Part shown: positions 53,048 to 60,429 of the stretch, piece by piece
Numbering within the stretch: the stretch's first letter is position 1
Layout of the letters: each line of letters opens with the position of its first letter
Assembly (NCBI RefSeq): GCF_016793285.1
Contig: NZ_JAEUMO010000029.1
Span: 1-60,429 of the forward strand
Origin: Phenylobacterium sp.
Lineage (GTDB): Bacteria > Pseudomonadota > Alphaproteobacteria > Caulobacterales > Caulobacteraceae
Reading direction: 5' to 3'
DNA: 60,429 nt
The notes under the pieces: model-generated
Told to the model about the DNA's origin: nothing
What the model saw: only the letters and a program-made list of their open reading frames with translations
Database searches by the model: none
Position numbers and translations under genes: made by a program

Positions 53048-54418
53048 ATGGCCCGCGACGGCGCCGTCTACGCCTGTCAGTCCTGCGGCGCCGTACAGAC
53101 GCGCTGGACGGGCCAGTGCCCGGCGTGCGGCGCCTGGAACACCCTCGTCGAGGAACTGACCAGCCGGCCGCCCGGCGCGCTCAAGCTGACGAAGCCGACG
53201 CGCAGGGCGGGTCTGGCGTTCGAGGGGCTCGACGCCGCGACGCCCGCGCCGCCGCGGATCGTCACCGGCGTCGAAGAATGGGACCGCGTCTGCGGCGGCG
53301 GCGTGGTGCCCGGGTCAGCGATCCTGGTCGGCGGCGACCCCGGGGTGGGCAAGTCCACGCTCCTGCTCCAGGTGGCGGCCAGCGCCGCGCGGCGCGGCGC
53401 GCGGTGCGCCTACATCTCGGGCGAAGAGGCGATCGAGCAGGTCCGCAGCCGCGCCCAGCGTATGGGTCTCGCTGACGCGCCGGTGAAACTGGCGGCCGAG
53501 ACCGCGCTGCGCGCCATCGTCGACGGGTTGAAGGCCGACCCGTTCGACCTGGTGGTGATCGACTCGATCCAGACCCTGTGGAGCGACGCCCACGAGGCCG
53601 GGCCCGGCTCGGTGACCCAGGTGCGCGCCGCCGCGGGCGAACTGGTGCGCCTGGCCAAGAAGCGCGGGCTGGCGGTCATCCTGGTCGGCCACGTCACCAA
53701 GGAGGGCGCGATCGCCGGGCCGCGGGTGGTCGAGCACATGGTCGACGCCGTCTTCGCCTTCGAGGGCGAGCGCGGCTATCCGTTCCGCATCCTGCGCGGC
53801 GCCAAGAACCGCTTCGGGGCGACCGACGAGATCGGCGTCTTCGAGATGGGCGACGCGGGCCTCGCCGAGGTGAAGAATCCCTCGGCCCTCTTTCTCGACA
53901 CGTCCGGCGAGCGGGCCGCCGGCGCCGCGGTCTTCGCGGGAATCGAGGGCTCACGGCCGGTGCTGGTCGAAATCCAGGCGCTGGTGGCGCCCTCGGCCTA
54001 CGGCACGCCCCGGCGCGCGGTGGTCGGCTGGGATTCGGGGCGCCTGGCGATGATCCTGGCGGTGCTGGAGGCGCGCTGCGGGCTCTCCTTCGGCGATCGG
54101 GACGTCTACCTGAACGTGGCCGGCGGCCTGCGCATCTCGGAGCCCGCGGCCGACCTCGCCGCCGCCGCCGCCCTGGCCTCGTCGGCCTTCGACGTGGCGC
54201 TGCCGCAGGACTGCGTGGTGTTCGGCGAGATCAGCCTCTCGGGCGAAGTCCGGCCGGTGAGCCGCATGGACTCGCGCCTAAAGGAGGCGGCCAAGCTGGG
54301 CTTCCGCCGCGCCTTCGGTCCGGCGGACCCTGAGAGTTCAGCCCTGCAGGTGACCGGGGCGAGCCGCCTGGCGGACGCCATCCAGCGCGTCCACGACGGA
54401 GCGTGGGACAGGTCGTGA
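53048..54418 (+). CDS. radA: DNA repair protein RadA
   Basis: A 456-residue RecA-like branch-migration helicase. The zinc finger is C10-x2-C13 ... C24-x2-C27. Walker A is GGDPGVGKST (95-104), the RadA-specific KNRFG motif is in GAKNRFGATDEIGVFEM, and the C-terminus is a Lon-protease-like domain (LNVAGGLRISEPAADLAAAA) without protease activity expected. ATG at 53048 has AGGAGG upstream. It overlaps cvpA as GTGA. Confidence 0.96.
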   Translation: MARDGAVYACQSCGAVQTRWTGQCPACGAWNTLVEELTSRPPGALKLTKPTRRAGLAFEGLDAATPAPPRIVTGVEEWDRVCGGGVVPGSAILVGGDPGVGKSTLLLQVAASAARRGARCAYISGEEAIEQVRSRAQRMGLADAPVKLAAETALRAIVDGLKADPFDLVVIDSIQTLWSDAHEAGPGSVTQVRAAAGELVRLAKKRGLAVILVGHVTKEGAIAGPRVVEHMVDAVFAFEGERGYPFRILRGAKNRFGATDEIGVFEMGDAGLAEVKNPSALFLDTSGERAAGAAVFAGIEGSRPVLVEIQALVAPSAYGTPRRAVVGWDSGRLAMILAVLEARCGLSFGDRDVYLNVAGGLRISEPAADLAAAAALASSAFDVALPQDCVVFGEISLSGEVRPVSRMDSRLKEAAKLGFRRAFGPADPESSALQVTGASRLADAIQRVHDGAWDRS

Positions 54419-55011
54419 CGCAGTTCGACTTCCTCGTCCTCGCCCTGCTGGGCATCTCGGCCGCCATCGGGTTCGCGCGCGGCGCCGTGCGCGAGGTGTT
54501 CGCGCTGATGGCGCTGGTCGTCGCGGCCGGGCTGGCCGTCTTCGGCCTGCCGGCCTTCGGGCCGATGGTCCGCAAGATGGTCCAGCCGGACTGGCTCGGA
54601 ACCATCGCCACGCTGGTCCTGGTGTTCGGCGTCGCCTTCGTGGCGCTGCGGCTGATTGGCGCGGGGCTGGCGCGCAACGTCCAGAAGACCCAGATGCTGG
54701 GCTTCCTCGACCGCTCCCTGGGCCTGCTGATCGGGCTGGGCCGCGGCCTCATCGTCCTGGGCGCGCTCTTCCTGATGTTCAACGCCGCCACGCCCGAGGA
54801 CCTGCGCCCGAAGTGGATCACCGGCGCCCAGAGCTGGCCGCTCGCCGCGAGCATGGGCCGGTTGCTGGACGAGCTGGCGCCCAAGGGCCTGGACGTCGCG
54901 GGACGCCTGAAACCGGCGTTCGACCGCGCGGTCTCTGGTGACAATTCATCGACAGACGGGTACGAGGCCCGCGAACCCGCAGCCCCCGACCGTCCGGAGC
55001 GATCCCGATGA
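54415..55011 (+). CDS. cvpA: CvpA family membrane protein
   Basis: A 198-residue inner-membrane protein with four helices in the first 130 residues (FDFLVLALLGISAAIGFARG, LVLVFGVAFVALRLIGAGLA) and a polar tail of about 60. The CvpA family is linked to colicin V production and, by constant position, to purF. GTG at 54415 overlaps the radA stop; a GTG four codons upstream is possible. Its stop overlaps the purF ATG. Confidence 0.93.
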   Translation: MTQFDFLVLALLGISAAIGFARGAVREVFALMALVVAAGLAVFGLPAFGPMVRKMVQPDWLGTIATLVLVFGVAFVALRLIGAGLARNVQKTQMLGFLDRSLGLLIGLGRGLIVLGALFLMFNAATPEDLRPKWITGAQSWPLAASMGRLLDELAPKGLDVAGRLKPAFDRAVSGDNSSTDGYEAREPAAPDRPERSR

Positions 55012-56501
55012 CCCATGCGCACGAGCGTTGGTCCCCTCCGGCGCGCGATCCGGACGACGATTCTCCCCGGCTCGAGTGCGGCGTATTCGGCGTCCACGAC
55101 ACCGCCGAAGCCTCCGGGATCACCGCGCTGGGCCTGCACGCGCTCCAGCATCGCGGACAGGAGGCCTGCGGCATCGCCAGCTTCGACGGGCAGCGGTTCC
55201 ACACCGAGCGGCACATGGGCTACGTCGGCGACGCCTTCGGCGGCGGCGACCTCGAAAAGCGCCTGCCCGGCCGCGGCGCCATAGGGCACACCCGCTATTC
55301 CACCGCCGGCGGCAGCTTCCTTCGCAACGTGCAGCCGATGTTCGCCGACCTGGAGGCCGGCGGTCTCGCGCTCGCCCATAACGGCAACCTGACCAACTTT
55401 CTCACCCTGCGCGAACAACTCGTCTCGGAAGGCGCGATCTTCCAGTCGACGTCGGACTCCGAAGCGATCCTGCACCTCATCGCCCGATCGCGGCGGCCCA
55501 AGTTCCTCGAGCGGTTCACGGAGGCGATGCAGCAGCTCGAAGGCGGCTACGCCCTGGTCGCGATGACGAACAAGAAGCTGATCGGCGTGCGCGATCCCCT
55601 GGGCATCCGGCCCCTGGTGCTGGGCGACCTGAACGGCAGGGCGGTGTTCGCCTCCGAGACCTGCGCGCTCGACATGATCGGCGCGACCTTCGTCCGCGAC
55701 ATCGAGCATGGCGAGATGGTGGTGGCCGACGACAAGGGCCTGCGCAGCTTCCGCCCCTTCCCCGCCCAGCAGGCCCGGCCCTGTATCTTCGAGTACGTCT
55801 ATTTCGCCCGCCCCGACTCCGTCGTGAACGGCCGCTCGATCTACGAGGTCCGCAAGCGCATGGGGCGCAGGCTCGCGCAGGAGAGCCTGACCGGCATCGA
55901 CATCGACGTGGTCGTGCCGGTGCCGGATTCCGGCGTCCCCGCCGCGCTCGGCTTCGCACAGGAAGCGGAGAAGCCCTTCGAGATGGGCATTATCCGCAAT
56001 CACTATGTAGGCCGTACTTTCATCCAGCCCACCCAGGGCGCCCGCGAACTGGGTGTGCGCATGAAGCTCGCCCCGAACCGCGCGGTGCTGGCGGGCAAGA
56101 AGGTGCTGCTGGTGGACGATTCGATCGTGCGCGGCACCAATTCGGTGCGCGTGGTCCGCATGGTCCGCGAGGCGGGCGCCAAAGAAGTCCACCTGCGCTC
56201 AGCGTCGCCGCCGATCATGTGGCCCGACTACTACGGCATCGACATGCCCGACCGAGAGAAGCTCCTGGCGGCCAACCACTCGGTCGAGGAGATCGCCAGG
56301 ATCCTGGGCGTCGACTCGATGGGCTACCTCTCGGTCGAGGGGCTCTACTGGGCGATGGACGCCGTCCGCGACGACGCCCACCCGCAGTACACCGACCACT
56401 ACTTCACCGGCGACTACCCGACCCGGCTTCTCGACAAGGAGATCGCCGAGGGCCGCAACGAACTCGTGGAGCGCCAGCTCTCGTTCCTGGTCGACGCGTG
56501 A
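55008..56501 (+). CDS. purF: Amidophosphoribosyltransferase
   Basis: A 497-residue enzyme for the first step of purine synthesis: PRPP and glutamine give phosphoribosylamine. After an expected propeptide of 23 residues the catalytic nucleophile is Cys24 in RLECGVFGVHD. The glutaminase part includes IGHTRYSTAGGS, and the PRPP loop is KVLLVDDSIVRGTNSVRVVR. It is coupled to cvpA by an ATGA overlap and to the next transporter by GTGA. Confidence 0.97.
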   Translation: MTHAHERWSPPARDPDDDSPRLECGVFGVHDTAEASGITALGLHALQHRGQEACGIASFDGQRFHTERHMGYVGDAFGGGDLEKRLPGRGAIGHTRYSTAGGSFLRNVQPMFADLEAGGLALAHNGNLTNFLTLREQLVSEGAIFQSTSDSEAILHLIARSRRPKFLERFTEAMQQLEGGYALVAMTNKKLIGVRDPLGIRPLVLGDLNGRAVFASETCALDMIGATFVRDIEHGEMVVADDKGLRSFRPFPAQQARPCIFEYVYFARPDSVVNGRSIYEVRKRMGRRLAQESLTGIDIDVVVPVPDSGVPAALGFAQEAEKPFEMGIIRNHYVGRTFIQPTQGARELGVRMKLAPNRAVLAGKKVLLVDDSIVRGTNSVRVVRMVREAGAKEVHLRSASPPIMWPDYYGIDMPDREKLLAANHSVEEIARILGVDSMGYLSVEGLYWAMDAVRDDAHPQYTDHYFTGDYPTRLLDKEIAEGRNELVERQLSFLVDA

Positions 56502-57496
56502 CGGCGGACAGGCCGGTCGGCAGGCGCTGGCGCCCGAAACCCGACTGGTATCTGATCTTCATCCTGGCGGCGGCCGCGCTGGCGTCCGTCCTGCCGGCGC
56601 GCGGCGAGGCCGCGATCGTCCTGGGTTGGGCGAGCAAGGTCCTGATCGCAATCGTCTTCTTCCTGCATGGGGCGCGGCTGTCGCGCGAAGCGGTGGTCAG
56701 GGGACTGACGCACTGGCGCCTGCATCTGACGATCCTCGCGGCGACGTTCGTGCTGTTCCCGGCGATCACCGTCGCGATGGCCGCCCTGCCCGCCTGGATC
56801 ACGCCGCCGGAGATCGCCGCGGGGCTCGTCCTGCTGGGCTGCCTGCCCTCGACGATCCAGAGTTCGATCGCGTTCGTCGGCATCGCCCGCGGCAACGTCG
56901 CGGCGGCGGTCGCCTCGGCTTCGGCGTCCAACATGATCGGCGTCTTCCTGACGCCGGCCCTGGCCAGTCTGCTGCTCCACGCCGACGGCGCGATCGGCGC
57001 CGGCTCGTTCTGGACGATCGTGCTGCAACTGTTCGTGCCGTTCGTGGCCGGCCAGATCGCCCGCCCGTGGATCGGCGCGTTCGTGCAGCGCCATGGCAAG
57101 ACGCTGGGCCTGCTCGACCGCGGGACGATCGTGCTGATCGTCTACGTCGCGTTCTCGGGCGCCGTGGTGGGCGGCGTCTGGAGCAGGCTGGGCGCGCTCG
57201 ACCTCGTGCGGTTGCTGATGCTCTGCTGCGTTCTGCTGGCCGCCGTCCTGGCGATCACAGCGATGGCCGCGCGCGCTCTCGGCTTCTCCAAGGAGGACGA
57301 GATCGCCATCGTCTTCTGCGGTTCGAAGAAGTCGCTGGCCAGCGGCGCGCCGATCGCGGCAGCTTTGCTGACGCCCGCGGCGGCGGGGGTCGCGATGATC
57401 CCGTTGATGATCTTCCACCAGATCCAGCTCATGGCCTGCGCGGCGATCGCCCAGCGCTACGCCCGGCGGCCTGACACCGGGGCCGAAAGCGTCTAG
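56498..57496 (+). CDS. Bile acid:sodium symporter-like transporter (SBF-like)
   Basis: A 332-residue inner-membrane protein with about ten helices, starting at a GTG that overlaps the purF stop. The SBF-like pattern is visible in TLVFFLHG-like IVFFLHGARLSREAVVRGLT, the crossover motif LLGCLPSTIQSSIAFVGIAR, ASASNMIGVFLTPALASLLL, and EDEIAIVFCGSKKSLASGAP. Substrate unknown; bile acids are unlikely in this organism and an organic anion is more probable. Confidence 0.88.
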   Translation: MTADRPVGRRWRPKPDWYLIFILAAAALASVLPARGEAAIVLGWASKVLIAIVFFLHGARLSREAVVRGLTHWRLHLTILAATFVLFPAITVAMAALPAWITPPEIAAGLVLLGCLPSTIQSSIAFVGIARGNVAAAVASASASNMIGVFLTPALASLLLHADGAIGAGSFWTIVLQLFVPFVAGQIARPWIGAFVQRHGKTLGLLDRGTIVLIVYVAFSGAVVGGVWSRLGALDLVRLLMLCCVLLAAVLAITAMAARALGFSKEDEIAIVFCGSKKSLASGAPIAAALLTPAAAGVAMIPLMIFHQIQLMACAAIAQRYARRPDTGAESV

Positions 57497-57508
57497 AGAC
57501 GCGGCCTC

Positions 57509-58273
57509 ATGTCGGAATTGCCCGTGTCCTCGACGCCCCTCGCCGATCGTATCGCCCTCGTCGTGGGCGCCAGCCGCGGCATCGGCCGCGCCTCCGCCCT
57601 CGCCCTCGCCAAGGCCGGCGCGCATGTCGTCGCGGTCGCGCAGACGCAGGGCGCGCTGGAATCGCTCGACGACGAAATCCGCGCTGCGACCGGACAGTCC
57701 GCCACCCTCGTCCCGATGGACATCGGCCAGGTCGACGGCCTGGACCAGTTGGGCCTCGCGCTTCACGAACGGTTCGGGCGGCTGGATGTCCTGGTGCATG
57801 CCGCGGCGCTCCTCGGGTCGCTCACGCCGGTCTCGCACCTGGAGCCCAAGCACTGGGACCGCCTCGTCGCCGTCAACCTCACCGCGCCGGTGCGGCTGAT
57901 CCGTTCGTGCGAGCCGCTGCTGCGGGCCGCCGCCGCGCCACGGGCGATCTTCCTGACGTCCAGCCACGCGTCGCACCCCAGGGCGTTCTGGGGCGGCCAC
58001 GGCGCCACCAAGGCGGGGCTCGAAAACATCGTCCGCACCTGGGCCGACGAACTGGAGAACACCCACATCCGCGCCGTCCTGCTCGACCCGGGCGCGATGC
58101 GGACGCGGATGCGCGCCGACGCCTATCCGGGCGAGGACCCGGCGGCGCTGCCCGACCCCGGCGAGATCGGTCCGCTAATCGTGGAGCTGGCGCAGGCCGA
58201 CCTCGGCCTGCCGACCGCTAGCGTTTCTTTCGCGGCGTGGAAGACGCGGTCCGCGACGCCCGCTTCGGCTTGA
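57509..58273 (+). CDS. YciK-like SDR with His in place of the catalytic Tyr
   Basis: A 254-residue short-chain dehydrogenase with intact cofactor motif GASRGIG (20-26) and the NAG-equivalent HAAA (97-100). The active-site region reads [20 protein letters not shown]: Ser151/152 and Lys168 are present, but position 164, which should be the catalytic tyrosine of YxxxK, is histidine (codon CAC, 57998-58000). Either activity is lost or altered, or this is a very recent substitution. The last 56 bases overlap the end of the convergent der gene, longer than typical. Confidence 0.88.
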   Translation: MSELPVSSTPLADRIALVVGASRGIGRASALALAKAGAHVVAVAQTQGALESLDDEIRAATGQSATLVPMDIGQVDGLDQLGLALHERFGRLDVLVHAAALLGSLTPVSHLEPKHWDRLVAVNLTAPVRLIRSCEPLLRAAAAPRAIFLTSSHASHPRAFWGGHGATKAGLENIVRTWADELENTHIRAVLLDPGAMRTRMRADAYPGEDPAALPDPGEIGPLIVELAQADLGLPTASVSFAAWKTRSATPASA

Positions 58274-59795
58274 CGCCCGGCCGGTTGAGCTTGGCCGCAC
58301 GGCCGCCGGCCCCGGTCTTCGCCTTCTTGGTCTTCGGCTTGGGCGGCTTGCCTGCCCCGCCCTCGCGCGCCTTCTCGGCGGCCTCCTTGCGGCGCCTGGC
58401 GACGAGGCCCGACTTGGCGGAGGTCGGCGCGGTCTTGGACGGACCGGGCCCGCCCTTGGCCTCGTCTTCGGCGTAGGGGTTCTTGTTCGACCGCACGGTC
58501 AGACGCACCGGCACACCGGGGAGGTCGAAGCTCTCGCGCAGGCTGTTGATCAGATAGCGCCGGTAATGGTCCGGAAGCTGGTCGGCGCGGCTGGCGAACA
58601 TCACGAACGTCGGCGGCCGGGCCTTCGTCTGGGCCATGTACTTCGGCTTCACGCGCCGGCCGTTGACCGCGGGCGGCGGATGGCGGCTGATCGCCATCTG
58701 CAGCCAGTCGTTGAGGTCGCGGGTCTTCACCTTGGTCGACCAGTCGCCGTGGGCCTTGAGGACCGCGGGCATCAGCCGCTCCAGGCCGCGGCCGGTCTCC
58801 GCCGACAGGGCCACCATCGGCGAGCCCCGCACCTGGGGAAGGAGGCGTCCGACTTCCTCGTTCAATTCGGCCAGCCGCGCCTGCGGCTCCTCGATCAGGT
58901 CCCACTTGGCCAGGACGAACACCAGTGCGCGGCCCTCGCGCTCGACCAGGTCGGCGATCTGCAGGTCCTGGATCTCGAAGGGATGCGTCGCGTCCATCAC
59001 CAGGATCACGACCTCAGCGAAGGTGATCGCGCGGATGGAGTCACCGGTGGAGAGCTTCTCCAGGCGTTCCTGGACCCGCGCCTTCTTGCGCAGGCCAGCG
59101 GTGTCGACGAGGCGGATAGCGCGGCCGTCCCAGTCCCAATCCACGGGGATGGCGTCCCGGGTGATGCCGGCTTCCGGCCCGGTCAGCAGGCGGTCCTCGC
59201 CGATCAGGGCGTTGACCAGCGTCGACTTGCCGGCGTTCGGGCGGCCGACGATGGCGATGTTGATCGGCTTGCCGGCGCCGTCGTCCGCATCGTCGTCTTC
59301 GTCGGGCGCAAGCGCTGCCACGGCGGCGAAGAGGTCGGCCATGCCTTCGCCGTGCTCGGCCGAGATCGGGATCGGCTCGCCGAAACCGAGGCCGAACGCC
59401 TCGAGGACGCCGGCTTCCGACGCCTTGCTCTCGCTCTTGTTGGCGGCCAGGACCACCGGCTTGCCCTTGCGCCGCAGCACCTCTGCGAAAATCTCGTCGC
59501 CCGGCGTGACGCCCTCGCGCGCGTCGACGATGAACAGCGCCACGTCGGCTTCGTCGACGGCCAGCTCGGTCTGGGCGCGCATGCGCGCTTCGAGGCTCTC
59601 GTCGGTGACGTCCTCGAAGCCCGCCGTGTCGATCAGCTCGAGGTCCAGGTCGCCCAGGCGGCCCGTACCGAAGCGGCGGTCGCGGGTCACTCCCGGCTGG
59701 TCGTCGACGATGGCGAGCTTCTTGCCCGCCAGCCGGTTGAACAGCGTGGACTTGCCCACATTCGGGCGGCCGACGATCGCGAGTTTCAGCGCCAT
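58218..59795 (-). CDS. der: Ribosome-associated GTPase Der (EngA)
   Basis: A 525-residue essential GTPase for 50S maturation, with two GTPase domains in tandem: [16 protein letters not shown] (about 9-24) and [16 protein letters not shown] (about 186-201). Each has a G3 DxxG (DTAG) and a G4 NKxE/AKWD element (AANKSES, LAKWDLI). A KH-like C-domain follows. The end is an extended Lys/Ala-rich tail ([18 protein letters not shown]-like) that is longer than in E. coli and may touch rRNA. It lies 22 bases after bamB. Confidence 0.97.
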   Translation of the reverse strand: MALKLAIVGRPNVGKSTLFNRLAGKKLAIVDDQPGVTRDRRFGTGRLGDLDLELIDTAGFEDVTDESLEARMRAQTELAVDEADVALFIVDAREGVTPGDEIFAEVLRRKGKPVVLAANKSESKASEAGVLEAFGLGFGEPIPISAEHGEGMADLFAAVAALAPDEDDDADDGAGKPINIAIVGRPNAGKSTLVNALIGEDRLLTGPEAGITRDAIPVDWDWDGRAIRLVDTAGLRKKARVQERLEKLSTGDSIRAITFAEVVILVMDATHPFEIQDLQIADLVEREGRALVFVLAKWDLIEEPQARLAELNEEVGRLLPQVRGSPMVALSAETGRGLERLMPAVLKAHGDWSTKVKTRDLNDWLQMAISRHPPPAVNGRRVKPKYMAQTKARPPTFVMFASRADQLPDHYRRYLINSLRESFDLPGVPVRLTVRSNKNPYAEDEAKGGPGPSKTAPTSAKSGLVARRRKEAAEKAREGGAGKPPKPKTKKAKTGAGGRAAKLNRPGVKPKRASRTASSTPRKKR

Positions 59796-59817
59796 GGCGG
59801 CCGTTGTACCTGAGCGA

Positions 59818-60429
59818 TCAGCGGATCGCGATCAGGTCCGCCTCCTGCGTGACCACATAGATCGTGTCGCCCATAGCGATCGGCGTGATGGTCGAGGCGC
59901 CCTTCAGTTCCAGACGCTTCGCGATCTCGCCGGTCTTGGCGTTCAGCGCCACCAGTTCGCCGGTCTGACCGACGACCAGCAGGCGCTCGCCGGCGAGCAT
60001 CGGGCCCGACCAGATCGGACGGGTGCTCTTCTGGCCGCCGATGCCGAAGACGCCGCCCTTCCGCTTGGACTTGAAGCCCTCGTTCAGGGCGCGGATCCAG
60101 TAGATCTGGCCGGTCTCGCGGCTGGCGCAGATCACCTCGCCGGTCTTGGCGGTCACGTAGACCACGTCGCCGGCCGGCCACGGGGCCGTGACGCCCACCA
60201 CCGGCAGGCTCCAGCGGGCCTGGCCGGTCCGCAGGTCGGTCGCTGCGAAGACGCCCGAATGGCTCACGGCGAAGACGTCGCCCTGGTAGATCGCCGGGCG
60301 GCCGGGGATGTCGCGGATCTCGGAGAGCGCGCTGGTGCGGCTGGCGCGGCTGAGCGCCTCGTTCCAGAGATCGTTGCCGTTGGCGGCGCGCAGCGCCACC
60401 AGCTCGCCCGAGCCGAATCCGGCCACGAC
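59818..60429 (-). CDS. bamB: Outer-membrane assembly beta-propeller BamB, 5' part outside the window
   Basis: The C-terminal 203 residues of a PQQ-like beta-propeller. Repeats such as [48 protein letters not shown] and [16 protein letters not shown] have the Trp-docking pattern. Position directly upstream of der and the repeat type identify it as BamB, the lipoprotein that assists BamA in outer-membrane protein insertion. The signal peptide and lipobox would lie to the right of 60429. A loop with [17 protein letters not shown] is a lineage-specific insertion. Confidence 0.88.
   Translation of the reverse strand, partial: VVAGFGSGELVALRAANGNDLWNEALSRASRTSALSEIRDIPGRPAIYQGDVFAVSHSGVFAATDLRTGQARWSLPVVGVTAPWPAGDVVYVTAKTGEVICASRETGQIYWIRALNEGFKSKRKGGVFGIGGQKSTRPIWSGPMLAGERLLVVGQTGELVALNAKTGEIAKRLELKGASTITPIAMGDTIYVVTQEADLIAIR

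Overview
The window is a very G+C-rich chromosomal segment of an alphaproteobacterium, most likely a member of the Caulobacterales (Caulobacter/Phenylobacterium-like). This is an inference from: a nuoABCDEF complex I operon; the fabD-fabG-acpP-fabF-mltG and yicC-gmk blocks; rpsF-rpsR-rplI followed by dnaB, alr, radA, cvpA and purF; der next to bamB; a PodJ-like Sel1-repeat membrane protein; and proteins with the alphaproteobacterial PEP-CTERM tail. No insertion sequence, prophage, CRISPR array or rRNA was seen.

Layout. (1) 1-5177, minus: complex I genes nuoA-B-C-D-E-F (nuoF runs off the left edge). An NTF2/SnoaL-like gene sits between nuoD and nuoE, and a 69-residue two-helix membrane protein between nuoE and nuoF. 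(2) 5178-5810: a spacer with a cytochrome P450 C-terminal remnant, a good sigma70 promoter and tRNA-Asp(GTC). (3) 5811-12011: a DbpA-type DEAD-box helicase; a non-coding interval holding a strong candidate structured RNA with its own terminator on the minus strand; a winged-helix/TPR regulator; and a 736-residue FAD oxidoreductase. (4) 12018-20957: VOC, ACT-domain, epimerase, amidohydrolase/beta-propeller, SDR and LuxR-type genes, then a low-GC PEP-CTERM gene. (5) 21010-25429: a Crp/Fnr regulator divergent from a CitMHS transporter-AtuA-DUF4387 operon, probably for organic-acid catabolism, followed by a VOC dioxygenase-like gene. (6) 25519-29985: penicillin acylase-like hydrolase, several small or accessory genes, a GFA protein and a CPBP membrane protease whose start is unclear. 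(7) 30116-37102, minus: gmk, yicC, mltG, fabF, acpP, fabG, fabD, with a PEP-CTERM gene inserted in the opposite orientation between mltG and yicC. (8) 37194-39715: a zinc alcohol dehydrogenase, a pair of palindromic repeat elements and the PodJ-like protein. (9) 40296-46089: a five-gene locus of three DUF4402-like secreted subunits, a PapD-like chaperone and a divergent usher-like outer-membrane protein. It looks like an atypical chaperone-usher surface fibre and is the strongest candidate here for a poorly described system. (10) 46168-60429: periplasmic peroxiredoxin, ribosomal protein operon, dnaB, alr, two Yip1-family proteins, radA-cvpA-purF-SBF transporter-SDR, then der and bamB on the minus strand (bamB runs off the right edge).

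How the genes work together: most of the window is housekeeping (respiration, translation, replication, fatty-acid and envelope synthesis, outer-membrane assembly). The accessory content is the catabolic module at 21-25 kb, the two sorted PEP-CTERM proteins (no exosortase is present here), and the DUF4402 fibre locus. Starts were chosen from translational coupling, Shine-Dalgarno spacing and family length. All family assignments were made by eye from sequence, without database searches.
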